A stretch of 36,303 nt of DNA from positions 1-36,303 of IMG/VR virus record IMGVR_UViG_3300043427_001400. One strand, written 5' to 3'. Numbering within the stretch: position 1 is the stretch's first letter; each line of letters starts with the position of its first letter. This stretch comes from a virus. Both the position numbers and the translations under genes were made by a program. Shown piece by piece: positions 21,084-29,417 of the stretch. Below the pieces are notes generated by a model. The model saw nothing but the letters and a program-made list of their open reading frames with translations, was not told the DNA's origin and ran no database searches.

Positions 21084-22748
21084 TTACGCCTCACAACTCT
21101 TACACTGAAGAATTGAGTGGCTTAATTCTTGAGCGGCATTAACGCTCATCTGATAATAAAGAGCTTTAATCTTTAGCTTCCAAGCCTCTAAGAGAAGTTG
21201 GTTTACATCTTTTGTTGGAGTCTTTGGATGAATCATAAGATTTAAAGATTGACCTTGATCAATGTACTTTTGACGTTGAGAAGCCTGTATCAAAATTTCT
21301 TTGGGCGTTATTTCCTCAAAGGTTTTGAATACATCTTTTTCATCTTGAGTTAAGAATTCAAGATGTTGAACGCTTCCACGATTCATAAGAATGCTTTCCC
21401 AGACCTCTTTAGTATCCTTTTTCTTGTCTTTGAGAAGACTTTGAAGGTGAGGATTCTTAATAGAAAACTTACCCTTAGCCAAATCTTTAATGTAATAATT
21501 TGCTTTATGTGGTTCTATTCCCTCAGAAACTTGTCCTAAAATAAAACTTGAAGATTTAGTTGGAGCTATAGCCGTTAATGTTGTATTTCTTCTATCATAG
21601 TTCTCAAGATGCTTTGGCTTACCAAAGAGCTGTGCCAACTCTTTAGAAGCCTTCAGTGCTTTTTCTTGAATCAGTTTAGCAACTTCTACGTTCAATAACT
21701 TGGCTTCCATTGATTCAAAGGCGACCATTTTGCTCTGAAGAAAGCTATGCCAACCAAGCCAACCGAGGCCCAACGCTCTATGATTTCTGGCAAACTCTAC
21801 TGCTCTGTGCATAAATGGTATCTTTTCAGCCTTCTGAATAAATTCAGTCATTACGCCATCTAAAAGATATATTAGAACTTCAACAGCATCAGTATCTTTC
21901 CACTCATCATAGTACATTATGTTCATGCTAGCTAAATTGCAAACGAAAGACTCATGCTCACTGTTTGGAAGCATAATCTCTGAGCAAAGATTTGAATGCG
22001 ATATCTTTAAGCCTTTATCTTTGTAGACATCAGGAGCAGAATTATTTGCATTGTCAGTAAAGAAAATATAAGGATACCCAACATTAGCTCGCACCTCTAA
22101 AACTTTAGCCCACACCTTTCTTTTATCTTTGCAACCATCTACCATCTCTTGAAGCCAGTAATCGGGCACACAAACCCCAAAAGAGATATCTTGAATGAAT
22201 GAACTTTCGTGTCGAATAGTCAAGAACTCAAGAATATCTGGATGATCAATTGGTAAATATGCTGCAAAATTGCCACGACGAACCTTACCTTGAGAGATAA
22301 TGTTCATCTGAGTGTCAAATAACTTCATAAAGTGCACTGCGCCAGAACTTACGCCGCTCTGGTTGATTGGTGCGCCTCGACCACGCAATTCACCAAAGTA
22401 TGCTGATGTGCCTCCGCCCAACTTAGTCATCATGCCAACTTCGGCATGTGCCATAAGAATAGAGTCCATAGAGTCAGTCATGTGGCTTCCGTAACAGCTA
22501 ATAGGCAGACCTCTATCTGTGCCAAAGTTTGCCCAAATTGGCGTAGAAAGAGAATACCACCCACGTTGTATATAATCTTTTAACTTGGCTTTAATTGAGA
22601 TGTTCTTCTCGCCAAGAATCTTATCGATTGTATCACAAATCACATCAACTCTTTCATCTAAAGTTTGACCAGGAAGAAGGTAATCTCCCTGTAGAAACTG
22701 TAGTGAATTCTTATTTAACCACCTATACTTATTCTCTGAATTGTCCAT
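21084..22748 (-). CDS. nrdA: Ribonucleotide reductase class I large subunit NrdA (short form)
   Basis: The start is ATG 22748, 1 bp after the nrdB stop; a longer frame would run back into nrdB. The protein has 554-555 residues, against about 750 in T4 and E. coli, because the N-terminal ATP-cone and following helices are missing. The core is intact: LSTPIWANFGT, GLPISCYGSHM (redox Cys), SNLCSEI with the active-site Asn, Cys and Glu, CNLASMN (second redox Cys), LGLGWLGWHSFLQ, KALYYQM (Tyr pair) and a CxxC pair near the end (QCKSCEA). It reduces NDPs to dNDPs with NrdB. Loss of the ATP cone should remove dATP feedback inhibition at the activity site (inference from the family). Confidence 0.93.
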   Translation of the reverse strand: MDNSENKYRWLNKNSLQFLQGDYLLPGQTLDERVDVICDTIDKILGEKNISIKAKLKDYIQRGWYSLSTPIWANFGTDRGLPISCYGSHMTDSMDSILMAHAEVGMMTKLGGGTSAYFGELRGRGAPINQSGVSSGAVHFMKLFDTQMNIISQGKVRRGNFAAYLPIDHPDILEFLTIRHESSFIQDISFGVCVPDYWLQEMVDGCKDKRKVWAKVLEVRANVGYPYIFFTDNANNSAPDVYKDKGLKISHSNLCSEIMLPNSEHESFVCNLASMNIMYYDEWKDTDAVEVLIYLLDGVMTEFIQKAEKIPFMHRAVEFARNHRALGLGWLGWHSFLQSKMVAFESMEAKLLNVEVAKLIQEKALKASKELAQLFGKPKHLENYDRRNTTLTAIAPTKSSSFILGQVSEGIEPHKANYYIKDLAKGKFSIKNPHLQSLLKDKKKDTKEVWESILMNRGSVQHLEFLTQDEKDVFKTFEEITPKEILIQASQRQKYIDQGQSLNLMIHPKTPTKDVNQLLLEAWKLKIKALYYQMSVNAAQELSHSILQCKSCEA

Positions 22749-22749
22749 A

Positions 22750-23724
22750 CTAAAATAAATCCTCCGATGTGATTGATTGAACTTTCTTGCTGTATGATAC
22801 CGGCTTCTTATAGAAGAAGTCATTATTTACCTGAGAGTATATTTCTTCTTGAAACCATTCCATTGATGCTAACTTTTCAGTGTCGACTTCAAATACTGGC
22901 TGCCCTTCAATATCCATAATACTTTTATTGAATCGGTCTTTGATAAACTCTTTCAAAACATCCACTTTGCAAAACTCTAATTCTCCAGCTTCAAATATCC
23001 AGTCGATAATTTTAGCCTCGGCCTCATATGCCTTTTTAGCTGCTCTATATATCTTCTCATAAAAGTGCTCATCGAACCACTCAGGAAACTCAGACTTAAT
23101 CTTCTTAATTAGATAAGTGCCAAGCATTGCGTGAATCAACTCTTCTTTTTGTGTTGCCTGAACTACATTATCAACATCTTTAAGCATATTCTTATGCTTG
23201 TTGAATGACTTGATGATTGCAAACTGGGAGAACAGACTTACATTCTCAATAAAAATTGCAAACAGAGCTAGAGTTAATGTGTAATTTTGTGCATTTGTGT
23301 CGGAAGCATTCTTTAGATATTTGGTAAGATACTCAACTCTACCTTGAATAGCTGGATTCTGAAGAATCAAAGCAAAGTCAGTATTGAGTCCAAGAACTTC
23401 AAGAAGATGTGAATACGCATCTGCATGTCTAACTTCAGATTCGCCGAAGGTTACGCCAACTTGCTCAAATTCGGGCTTTGGAAATTTTTGTCCGAGGGTT
23501 GTCCAGAACCTCTTAACCGAAACTTCAATCTGAGAAATAGCAAGAAGAGTATTCTTTATAGCATTTCGCTCAACGTCTGTCAATTTCACTTTAAAATCTT
23601 GTATATCACTAAAAAAATTCCATTCGCTCACTAGCCAATAGCTGTGATTAATTGCGTTTTTATATGCAACAACTTCAGGGTATTCAAATGGCTTGAATTG
23701 CACCCGCTTATCAAAAATTGACAT
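22750..23724 (-). CDS. nrdB: Ribonucleotide reductase class I small subunit NrdB
   Basis: The 324-residue product carries the di-iron site: SQIEVSV with Glu67 (Asp84 in E. coli), ESEVRHADAY with Glu97, His100 and the radical Tyr104, FIENVSL with Glu160, and QKEELIH with Glu195 and His198. The C-terminus (VQSITSEDLF) is the likely NrdA-docking tail. It makes and holds the tyrosyl radical for NrdA. ATG 23724 has GGAGG 8 nt upstream and a promoter just beyond. It is followed by nrdA with a 1-bp gap; in T4 the order is nrdA-nrdB, so the order here is reversed. Confidence 0.95.
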   Translation of the reverse strand: MSIFDKRVQFKPFEYPEVVAYKNAINHSYWLVSEWNFFSDIQDFKVKLTDVERNAIKNTLLAISQIEVSVKRFWTTLGQKFPKPEFEQVGVTFGESEVRHADAYSHLLEVLGLNTDFALILQNPAIQGRVEYLTKYLKNASDTNAQNYTLTLALFAIFIENVSLFSQFAIIKSFNKHKNMLKDVDNVVQATQKEELIHAMLGTYLIKKIKSEFPEWFDEHFYEKIYRAAKKAYEAEAKIIDWIFEAGELEFCKVDVLKEFIKDRFNKSIMDIEGQPVFEVDTEKLASMEWFQEEIYSQVNNDFFYKKPVSYSKKVQSITSEDLF

Positions 23725-23741
23725 TTTATGCCTCCGTTTAA

Positions 23742-23769
23742 ATTATATAATTCAAAGATTTTTGTGCAA
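23742..23769 (-). promoter_or_regulatory. Sigma70-like promoter for nrdB-nrdA
   Basis: TTGCAC (23769-23764), 16-bp spacer, TATAAT (23747-23742), then GGAGG and the nrdB ATG. The leader is only about 12-17 nt. Confidence 0.6.
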
Positions 23770-23826
23770 AAAGTACTACCACACTTAAATAGAACTTTTA
23801 GCTATAAAAGTGTTAAGATACTTTTT
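23768..23826 (-). terminator. Two-part hairpin upstream of nrdB
   Basis: AAAAAGTA (23768-23775) pairs with TACTTTTT (23819-23826) and, after an internal loop, ACACTT (23781-23786) with AAGTGT (23808-23813). On the minus strand it ends in a T run. It lies in the 179-bp gap after the secreted protein gene and just before the nrdB promoter; a terminator or attenuator is likely. The rest of the gap shows nothing clear. Confidence 0.5.
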
Positions 23827-23903
23827 GAGTTAGACTATATTAGAATTCAAGAAAAAATGCAATACAACTAGCAAATGATATCGCAAAATAACTAGTATAT
23901 AAT

Positions 23904-25211
23904 TTAGTCTAAACGAATTCTGGGATTTGGCAGTTTATAGCATATTTTTTGATTTTTTTCTTGTATAACCAAAAAAGTTTTGAACGGATATTTAGTTGGT
24001 GATTTAGATGAACGAAATAAAATTCTGCCATCTTTATAATTGCCAACTCTAGTAAACGTATCAGCAATGCGCCGACCCTTATACAATCGCACACTTGTTG
24101 GTCTGCTAAATTTGTTAGATAGAATTAAGGCCGCCCCCCTATTTCTAAACTCAGATTGCTTTAATAAGTTGCCTCTCTTAGCACCATCTTCAAATTTTGT
24201 TGATATTATAGTGCAGGTTTTTGCAATTTGCAAATCGGCTTCGGAATACTCAGAATCTAATGGATAAACTTTACCAAGCCTATTCAGGGCTGAAATCTCA
24301 GAAAATATTTGAGTGTATATTCTAGTTGATATGTTATTGTTTCTTTGTCTTGGGTCTACAAATGCGCCATCTGCTAAACCGTTACTTTCTGCGGTCCAGA
24401 TAAAAACATACTCACACAAATTGGCATATTGTTCATATAGTTGAAATAGTGGCGACCCACTTTGTATCCAATTTTTAACTTGTCCCTCACGATAAGACTT
24501 TTCTCCTAGTGCCATTCTATTAGGAAAAGAAACATCAGCACCATCAAGATTAAAGATGCACGGAGAGGTTAATTTTGGAAATAGTCCGTGACTCTCAACA
24601 AAATCTGAATTGGTTTGCAACTGTGCTAAAGAGTTATTTGGGTATTGGTTAAATGAAATTCTTCTATTAGGAAACAGCTCTCTAGTCCAGTTAACTATGA
24701 TCTTTCCTGCCGAAGATGTTAAGTTGCTTTCTAGTCCAGGGCTAATAATAACCTCAGTAGAAGCTGAAACTTGAGTATCAATAAAATTTTGTATTGGCTT
24801 TACATACTCAATAAACTTATTTTTCAATTCAACATTTTCTTGTAGTATTAAACTATTGTAAAGTTTAGGTGTGGAAATAGAGTATAAAAATTCATATGAG
24901 CCCAGCCTAGAATTTCTATGTCCTGGCTCATTAATTAAATGTATTTGCAAACTTTTTAGCTTTTCTAGCTTGACAACTCTCTCTAAGCACGAAAAATCAT
25001 TTCCAAAAGTGTTGTATAAAAAAGATACATGAATAGAACTTAACCTGTTTAATTCGCTTATAAAACCATCACAATTAAATTGTGGTGAAGTTATGTTGAA
25101 AGAAGCATAGCCAATATTATCCAATCCTTGCGCCTTTAAAATAGAACAAAACCAGCTATTACATATCAATAATATAAGAGCAGCAGTTATTCTTATTTTA
25201 TTTTTTTCCAT
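23904..25211 (-). CDS. Secreted protein of unknown function, possibly TIM-barrel enzyme
   Basis: The 435-residue product has a clear signal peptide: MEKNKIRITAALILLICNSW, then a short polar region with a likely cut after LKAQG (residues 26-30). The mature part shows alternating helices and strands: IGYASFNITSPQFNCDGFIS, SIHVSFLYNTFGND, LKSLQIHLINEPGHRNSRLG, YPNNSLAQLQTNSDFVESHG, CEYVFIWTAESNGLADGAFV. The strand ends INEPGHRN and IWTAESNG carry Glu residues as in glycosidase barrels, but this is only suggestive. It sits between nrdB and the primase gene and overlaps the primase stop by 19 bp. No T4 counterpart is known to me. Roles in cell-wall or surface polysaccharide degradation are possible. 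Confidence 0.6.
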   Translation of the reverse strand: MEKNKIRITAALILLICNSWFCSILKAQGLDNIGYASFNITSPQFNCDGFISELNRLSSIHVSFLYNTFGNDFSCLERVVKLEKLKSLQIHLINEPGHRNSRLGSYEFLYSISTPKLYNSLILQENVELKNKFIEYVKPIQNFIDTQVSASTEVIISPGLESNLTSSAGKIIVNWTRELFPNRRISFNQYPNNSLAQLQTNSDFVESHGLFPKLTSPCIFNLDGADVSFPNRMALGEKSYREGQVKNWIQSGSPLFQLYEQYANLCEYVFIWTAESNGLADGAFVDPRQRNNNISTRIYTQIFSEISALNRLGKVYPLDSEYSEADLQIAKTCTIISTKFEDGAKRGNLLKQSEFRNRGAALILSNKFSRPTSVRLYKGRRIADTFTRVGNYKDGRILFRSSKSPTKYPFKTFLVIQEKNQKICYKLPNPRIRLD

Positions 25212-26233
25212 TGATTGAACTCCAGCATTGCAGATAATCCTGAAAATGTTCGAGACTGTATAATATTTAGAACCTCGTTTTCTGAAATGCCAGATATGAT
25301 CATATCATTTATATCTTTGCAATGAATGTTATTTGGCCACACGCACACTTTTCTATTGTTTAGAATGCTTTTTTCCATTAGCTTTAAAATTTCTTTGTTT
25401 CTTGGCTCATTATCATATATGAGTGTTAAATCGGCATTTGTTCTCGTATATGAAAATTCTAAATTTGAATTTGCCGTAGCTAAACAATTAGGAATAAACA
25501 TGCTGTCTATTGGTCCCTCAACTACGTAGCCCGAAGTGCCATGATTAAATCTATCTAAACCATAAATCAATGATTTATCGCTTTCGGCCTTTATGGTAAT
25601 ATATCTAAGATTTGTCTCTGCATCTAAAGATCTACCTTGAAGACCAAGTAAGTTTTTATCTTGATCGTAGAACGGAATCACAATTCTAGAATCGTTATCA
25701 TATAATTTTGAGCCAGTATCAGGAAATAAAGATAGCACCAAAGACTTAAAGTCTGAAGTAAAATAGACATCTTCGTAAAAACGTGCGGGTATTCTTCTAT
25801 TAGTTAAATATACCTTAGCATAGTGAGCATCTGGCAAATCTAAAATTGGGCTAGCAAAATCTTGAATTTTTGGCTTATGCTCATCTAGTTTAAAAGTCTT
25901 TGGCTTACTTTTTAATATATTAGTCGTAACCTTTGTTGCAACTTTAGTAGCAGATTTTTGAACTTCTGAAAACTTTTCTAGTGCATATGAATCGTGCAGA
26001 GGCACTGAATATGTTTTTAGAAAAAATTGCAAAGACATCGACGCATGGCAATTGTGACATTTATAGAATGCTGAATTTTGATATTCGTAAAAATATCCCC
26101 TGGCCTTAGTCTTCTTTTTAGAACTGTCGCCACAAATAGGACAAGAACAATTGTATAAGTTCTCTTTTTTCTTCTTAAAATTTCTTAATTGTGCGCCGAC
26201 TATAGATATGTATTTTGAATCAATATAAAGCAT
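25193..26233 (-). CDS. 61: DNA primase gp61 (DnaG-type)
   Basis: The 346-residue protein (T4 gp61: 342) opens with a zinc-binding domain: CPIC at 31-34 and CHNC at 59-62, around GDSSKKKTKARGYFYEYQ. The catalytic core has IVIPFYDQDKNLLGLQGR, and the TOPRIM part YVVEGPIDSMFIPNCLATAN with Glu239, and LIYDNEPRN with Asp274, which bind metal. It synthesises pentaribonucleotide primers with gp41 helicase. A close -10 (TATAAT at 26245-26240) places the probable +1 at the A of the ATG, so the mRNA could be leaderless. The stop overlaps the secreted protein gene by 19 bp. Confidence 0.9.
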   Translation of the reverse strand: MLYIDSKYISIVGAQLRNFKKKKENLYNCSCPICGDSSKKKTKARGYFYEYQNSAFYKCHNCHASMSLQFFLKTYSVPLHDSYALEKFSEVQKSATKVATKVTTNILKSKPKTFKLDEHKPKIQDFASPILDLPDAHYAKVYLTNRRIPARFYEDVYFTSDFKSLVLSLFPDTGSKLYDNDSRIVIPFYDQDKNLLGLQGRSLDAETNLRYITIKAESDKSLIYGLDRFNHGTSGYVVEGPIDSMFIPNCLATANSNLEFSYTRTNADLTLIYDNEPRNKEILKLMEKSILNNRKVCVWPNNIHCKDINDMIISGISENEVLNIIQSRTFSGLSAMLEFNQWKKIK

Positions 26234-26239
26234 AGTAAC

Positions 26240-26268
26240 ATTATAGCAGATAAGATTTATCTTAGCAA
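26240..26268 (-). promoter_or_regulatory. Sigma70-like promoter, possibly leaderless
   Basis: TTGCTA (26268-26263), 17-bp spacer, TATAAT (26245-26240). Only six bases separate the -10 from the primase ATG at 26233, so transcription would begin at or next to the start codon. Confidence 0.5.
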
Positions 26269-26269
26269 G

Positions 26270-26596
26270 CTATTTTTCATCGTCTGTGCTAGAAGCCTCA
26301 TAGTAGTCTTTATATAGCCTAATAATTTTTAATTGCTTTCGTATATAATACTTTAACTCTTCAATATTTAAAGATAAATTTTTATATTGTTGCTCGGTTA
26401 AAGCAAATGCGGCGTCATTTTTAGCAAAATATTCTATGCTATTATCTTTAGTTAAAACTTTAAATTCTATCGGATTTAAATTTATCGATTCGTCAATTGA
26501 TATATTTAATTTGGGCTTATCAAAATTCTGCGGCGCAGAATTGATGAGTGAGCATGAACAACATGTAATAGATAAGAAAAAAAGTAGGGGTTTCAT
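26270..26596 (-). CDS. Outer-membrane spanin lipoprotein (Rz1-like)
   Basis: ATG 26596 gives 108 residues; it overlaps the i-spanin stop by one base (TAATG). The N-terminus MKPLLFFLSITCCSCSLINS is a lipoprotein signal: a hydrophobic stretch followed by Cys residues, with SITC or similar as the lipobox. The mature part has ALTEQQYKNLSLNIEELKYY then IRKQLKIIRLYKDYYE, a helix found in o-spanin candidates of other phages beside Rz-like genes. Together with the i-spanin it would fuse inner and outer membranes in the last lysis step. The pair sits directly after the tail fibre gene. Assignment rests on context and topology. Confidence 0.68.
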   Translation of the reverse strand: MKPLLFFLSITCCSCSLINSAPQNFDKPKLNISIDESINLNPIEFKVLTKDNSIEYFAKNDAAFALTEQQYKNLSLNIEELKYYIRKQLKIIRLYKDYYEASSTDDEK

Positions 26597-27018
26597 TAAC
26601 AATCACCATCTGGCGTTATAGTCTTAAAGCAATCTATTTGTTTTTTAATCTCTTTATTAATAAACTTCTCAACTAGAGTTGGTTTTTGTTTAGCCAACTG
26701 ACCAATACTTTTCTTTTGCTGAGATTCTCTATTAAGGCGACTTCTTAAATCAGCTATTCGATTTGCGGATGTTTCATTTAATTTTGAAAGATCATCCTTT
26801 AATTTTAAGATTTTATCGTAATCGGTCTTTAAGTTCTGTATGTATGAATTCTTTTGGGCAACATCAAGCTGTAACTGATTTGCTGTGACGGTCAAAGTCT
26901 GAATCTTATATTTTGCATACATATAATATGCAAAAAATGAAGTGTATGATATTACTAAAACCGTAATGCCAAGAACATATTTATTGCTTAATATATATTT
27001 CAAAATATGCAGTTGCAT
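26596..27018 (-). CDS. Inner-membrane spanin (Rz-like)
   Basis: ATG 27018 gives 140 residues; a GTG at 27027 is a less likely start. One transmembrane helix (VLGITVLVISYTSFFAYYMY) near the N-terminus is followed by a coiled coil (IQTLTVTANQLQLDVAQKNS; LKLKDDLSKLNETSANRIAD), the Nin-Cout layout of an i-spanin. The C-terminus carries two Cys (KKQIDCFKTITPDGDC), which could form intermolecular disulfides as in T4 and lambda spanins. It lies between the tail fibre gene and the o-spanin gene, which overlaps its stop codon. No holin or soluble endolysin is visible in this window. Confidence 0.75.
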   Translation of the reverse strand: MQLHILKYILSNKYVLGITVLVISYTSFFAYYMYAKYKIQTLTVTANQLQLDVAQKNSYIQNLKTDYDKILKLKDDLSKLNETSANRIADLRSRLNRESQQKKSIGQLAKQKPTLVEKFINKEIKKQIDCFKTITPDGDC

Positions 27019-27039
27019 GTTCACCACTCGTTTTATTTT

Positions 27040-28620
27040 TTATGGTTTAATCAATCTTTTTAATTGCAATATTTCTTTATGAAGCTCTTTGATTGCAACT
27101 ACCATATACGGAACTAATCCAGAATAATTAAAAGATTGATACAACGGACTGCCATTTCCAGAGAGGCCATCTTTTTCTCCGGTCATAAGATCTGGAAAGA
27201 TCTCTCCGGCGACATGAGCCAGAACTCCGCAATAAACTTTTTCAGAAACTTCGCCAGAAAAGTCTTTTGGATTGTATGTTCCAACTTCTAACTGCAAGAC
27301 TCGTTCTAATGCAGTATTGAATGGAGCAAAATTCTCTTTCAATCGGTAGTCAGAAACCGTTCCAACAATAGCATTAACTACATTATCTACAGCGCCATAT
27401 ATATGAGGAGATGCCCAGGCGAACCCTATAAGATTACCACTGCCACCGATATAAGATGCGGTACCTGGATAAGAAACTCCAGCTCCGCCTATTATGGCGT
27501 TATCTGCAACTGTTAGTCTATAGCTAGCATTTGGCGACGTGCCAATTCCTAATCGTCCTGCGTTGTCCAGTTGCATCACTTGAGACCAGCTTATTCCGGT
27601 ATTTGTGCCTCCAAATCCCGACACATACCAAAGGTGTTGTCCTGCTGCTGCATCAACTACATAAAGACTGCCATAGCCAGTTGTTTTACGAAGCCAGCCT
27701 CCGTTGTGATACGTATTGGCCGATATATATAAGCTGACATTATGTCCAAACATTCCACCGTGATCTTCAAAGTCCAAAGCTTTGCTTAAATTATTTGGAA
27801 AGGGAGTGACGCCAATTCCCAGGCCGTAGCCATTAATACGCACTTGCTCTGCACCAACGCCAGCATCGCCGCCAGCATAAAATATGTGGTCGCCACCATT
27901 TGCAACATAAACCACATTGCCTAAATAATCTACTCTCCAACGGCCTCGAAGAGTTCCGTTGATTTGAGCTTGCAAAATAGCTTGGCCGGTGCCGCTAGAA
28001 TTTGTAATTCTGATGCTATCATTAACAGTTGGGCTATATGATCCAAGTGTCGTCTCTATGTCTAGTGGCGCATCGGGACTTGCAGTGCCAATTCCTATGT
28101 TTCCAGTGCTATTTTGTAATTGCATAGCAATTCCAACAAAGGCACCTGTCGCTGGATTAACTCTATAAAATTTTAAATCGTCATTATTTCCTCCAACATC
28201 ACCACGAGTTGAACACCCCCAGGCAACATTCGCAGTATTTGATACGCCACCCCAAGCAATTTCAGCTTCGCCGGAATTTGACGATCCGATCCTAAGTCGA
28301 CCTCCCAATCTAAGTCTAAAAGTTGTGTCTGAAGTATCGTTAATTGAACAAAATCCAGTACTATTTATCCGCAACCTTTCAGTACCATTGGTAGCAATCG
28401 CCCAGGTGTCGGCGGCAGGACCAAAAATTCCAGTATTATCATCGTTTCCAACACAAAACGCAGGAAGAGCTGCTGTTCCTGATGTGACATTTATTGGTTT
28501 AAACCCACCAAAATTAAGGTTTGCCAACATTGAGTTGGTGCCATTAACTTTAAGGGCGGCATCTGCGGATTGTAGGTTTTCTACCGCAGTTATTAAATCT
28601 TGAAGTGTACTAAATGGCAT
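27040..28620 (-). CDS. Tail fibre or tailspike with C-terminal S74 chaperone domain
   Basis: The 526-residue protein has repeated beta motifs of the type GNIGIGTASPDAPLDIETTL and GRLGIGTSPNASYRLTVADN, common in trimeric fibre shafts. The C-terminal 103 residues are an intramolecular chaperone (peptidase S74): SDYRLKENFAPFNTALERV at 423-441, then GVLAHVAGEIFPDLMTGEKD and YSGLVPYMVVAIKELHKEIL. These domains trimerise the fibre and then cut themselves off at the Ser423 (SDYRLKEN) site. The protein should bind a host receptor, so it marks the variable adhesion part of the genome. It is just upstream of the spanin pair, in the same direction. Confidence 0.88.
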   Translation of the reverse strand: MPFSTLQDLITAVENLQSADAALKVNGTNSMLANLNFGGFKPINVTSGTAALPAFCVGNDDNTGIFGPAADTWAIATNGTERLRINSTGFCSINDTSDTTFRLRLGGRLRIGSSNSGEAEIAWGGVSNTANVAWGCSTRGDVGGNNDDLKFYRVNPATGAFVGIAMQLQNSTGNIGIGTASPDAPLDIETTLGSYSPTVNDSIRITNSSGTGQAILQAQINGTLRGRWRVDYLGNVVYVANGGDHIFYAGGDAGVGAEQVRINGYGLGIGVTPFPNNLSKALDFEDHGGMFGHNVSLYISANTYHNGGWLRKTTGYGSLYVVDAAAGQHLWYVSGFGGTNTGISWSQVMQLDNAGRLGIGTSPNASYRLTVADNAIIGGAGVSYPGTASYIGGSGNLIGFAWASPHIYGAVDNVVNAIVGTVSDYRLKENFAPFNTALERVLQLEVGTYNPKDFSGEVSEKVYCGVLAHVAGEIFPDLMTGEKDGLSGNGSPLYQSFNYSGLVPYMVVAIKELHKEILQLKRLIKP

Positions 28621-28626
28621 TGTGTA

Positions 28627-28956
28627 TTAATTCCAGTGTTCAGAATCTACATTTAAATCCATGCCAGTCTCTAAAGATAATAACAATTCAAAAGTGTCTT
28701 GCTTTATCATCTCTGATAGCTGAACTATTCTTTTTACCGACTGGTCAATCTCATCAAAATTGTTATCTGTATTTAGAGTTGCAAGTGATTCGACTTCAGT
28801 AGTTATTTTGCTTAAAGCCTCATCGTAAAAACACAGGCGATCTGCAACTTGATCGTTTCCGTATAAATCTAGTATTGACTTTTTAGCGTTATAAATGCAA
28901 AGCTCTAAATCTTTAACGCCGGTAAGCAAAGATTGCAAAAGAATTTCCATCATCAT
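28627..28956 (-). CDS. Hypothetical helical protein
   Basis: 109 residues from ATG 28956 (three consecutive ATG codons make the exact start uncertain). The product is acidic and predicted helical: SLLTGVKDLELCIYNAKKSI, LYGNDQVADRLCFYDEALSK, EIDQSVKRIVQLSEMIKQDT. It lies 6 bp upstream of the tail fibre gene and could be a small assembly factor for the fibre, by position only. Upstream lies a late-type AATAAATA box within a nested hairpin (28979-29028). Confidence 0.55.
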   Translation of the reverse strand: MMMEILLQSLLTGVKDLELCIYNAKKSILDLYGNDQVADRLCFYDEALSKITTEVESLATLNTDNNFDEIDQSVKRIVQLSEMIKQDTFELLLSLETGMDLNVDSEHWN

Positions 28957-28978
28957 AGTATTAATTGCCCATTAAAGT

Positions 28979-29028
28979 CTTTTAAGTATTTATTAGTGCG
29001 ATAACACTAATTAACCGCCACTTAAAAG
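28979..29028 (-). promoter_or_regulatory. Late promoter variant inside a nested hairpin
   Basis: AATAAATA on the minus strand (28994-28987) lies 30 bp before the ATG at 28956. It is embedded in two nested inverted repeats: CTTTTAAGT/ACTTAAAAG (28979-28987 and 29020-29028) and ATTAGTG/CACTAAT (28992-28998 and 29005-29011). The structure could end the upstream transcript and start the next. Confidence 0.45.
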
Positions 29029-29042
29029 AATTTAGTATAGAA

Positions 29043-29417
29043 TTAATCGGCAATTCGCTTTCGCTTAGAAAACATCAATACTGATTTTTTACCAACTGGC
29101 TCAGTCAAACCAGCCACGCCAGCACCGGAGCCAACCGCATTTGCAGGAGCATCTTCTTCTACTTGTTTTAATTTTGTGTAGTAATTTGGCACTTCTTTTA
29201 AGTGTGCTAGAACAATCTTGCCGAGGTCTTTCTTTGATTTAACAACGTCTAACTTTGAGCCATCATTGTGTTCAGATTCTACTTTAAGTCCCATTCTGAA
29301 TTGCTCAAGGTCAACTTTAGACCAATCTACATTTAAAGAATCGCCAATAGCTTTAGCATCGTCTTTATTGAAAGTTTTGGCTTCAACCAATAAAAGTTCT
29401 TTAAATCTTTTTATCAT
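29043..29417 (-). CDS. DUF5661-like phage protein
   Basis: The 124-residue product contains DAKAIGDSLNVDWSKVDLEQ, FRMGLKVESEHND and IVLAHLKEVPNYYTKLKQVE, the pattern of a widespread phage and bacterial family (DUF5661: A..IGD.LGIDW..F..EQFR.GL.VELEHG...A..HL.E.PDYY.RL). The C-terminal PANAVGSGAGVAGL is a linker motif often seen in marine phage virion-associated proteins. The function is unknown. Its start overlaps the 29414 gene stop by four bases. Confidence 0.72.
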   Translation of the reverse strand: MIKRFKELLLVEAKTFNKDDAKAIGDSLNVDWSKVDLEQFRMGLKVESEHNDGSKLDVVKSKKDLGKIVLAHLKEVPNYYTKLKQVEEDAPANAVGSGAGVAGLTEPVGKKSVLMFSKRKRIAD

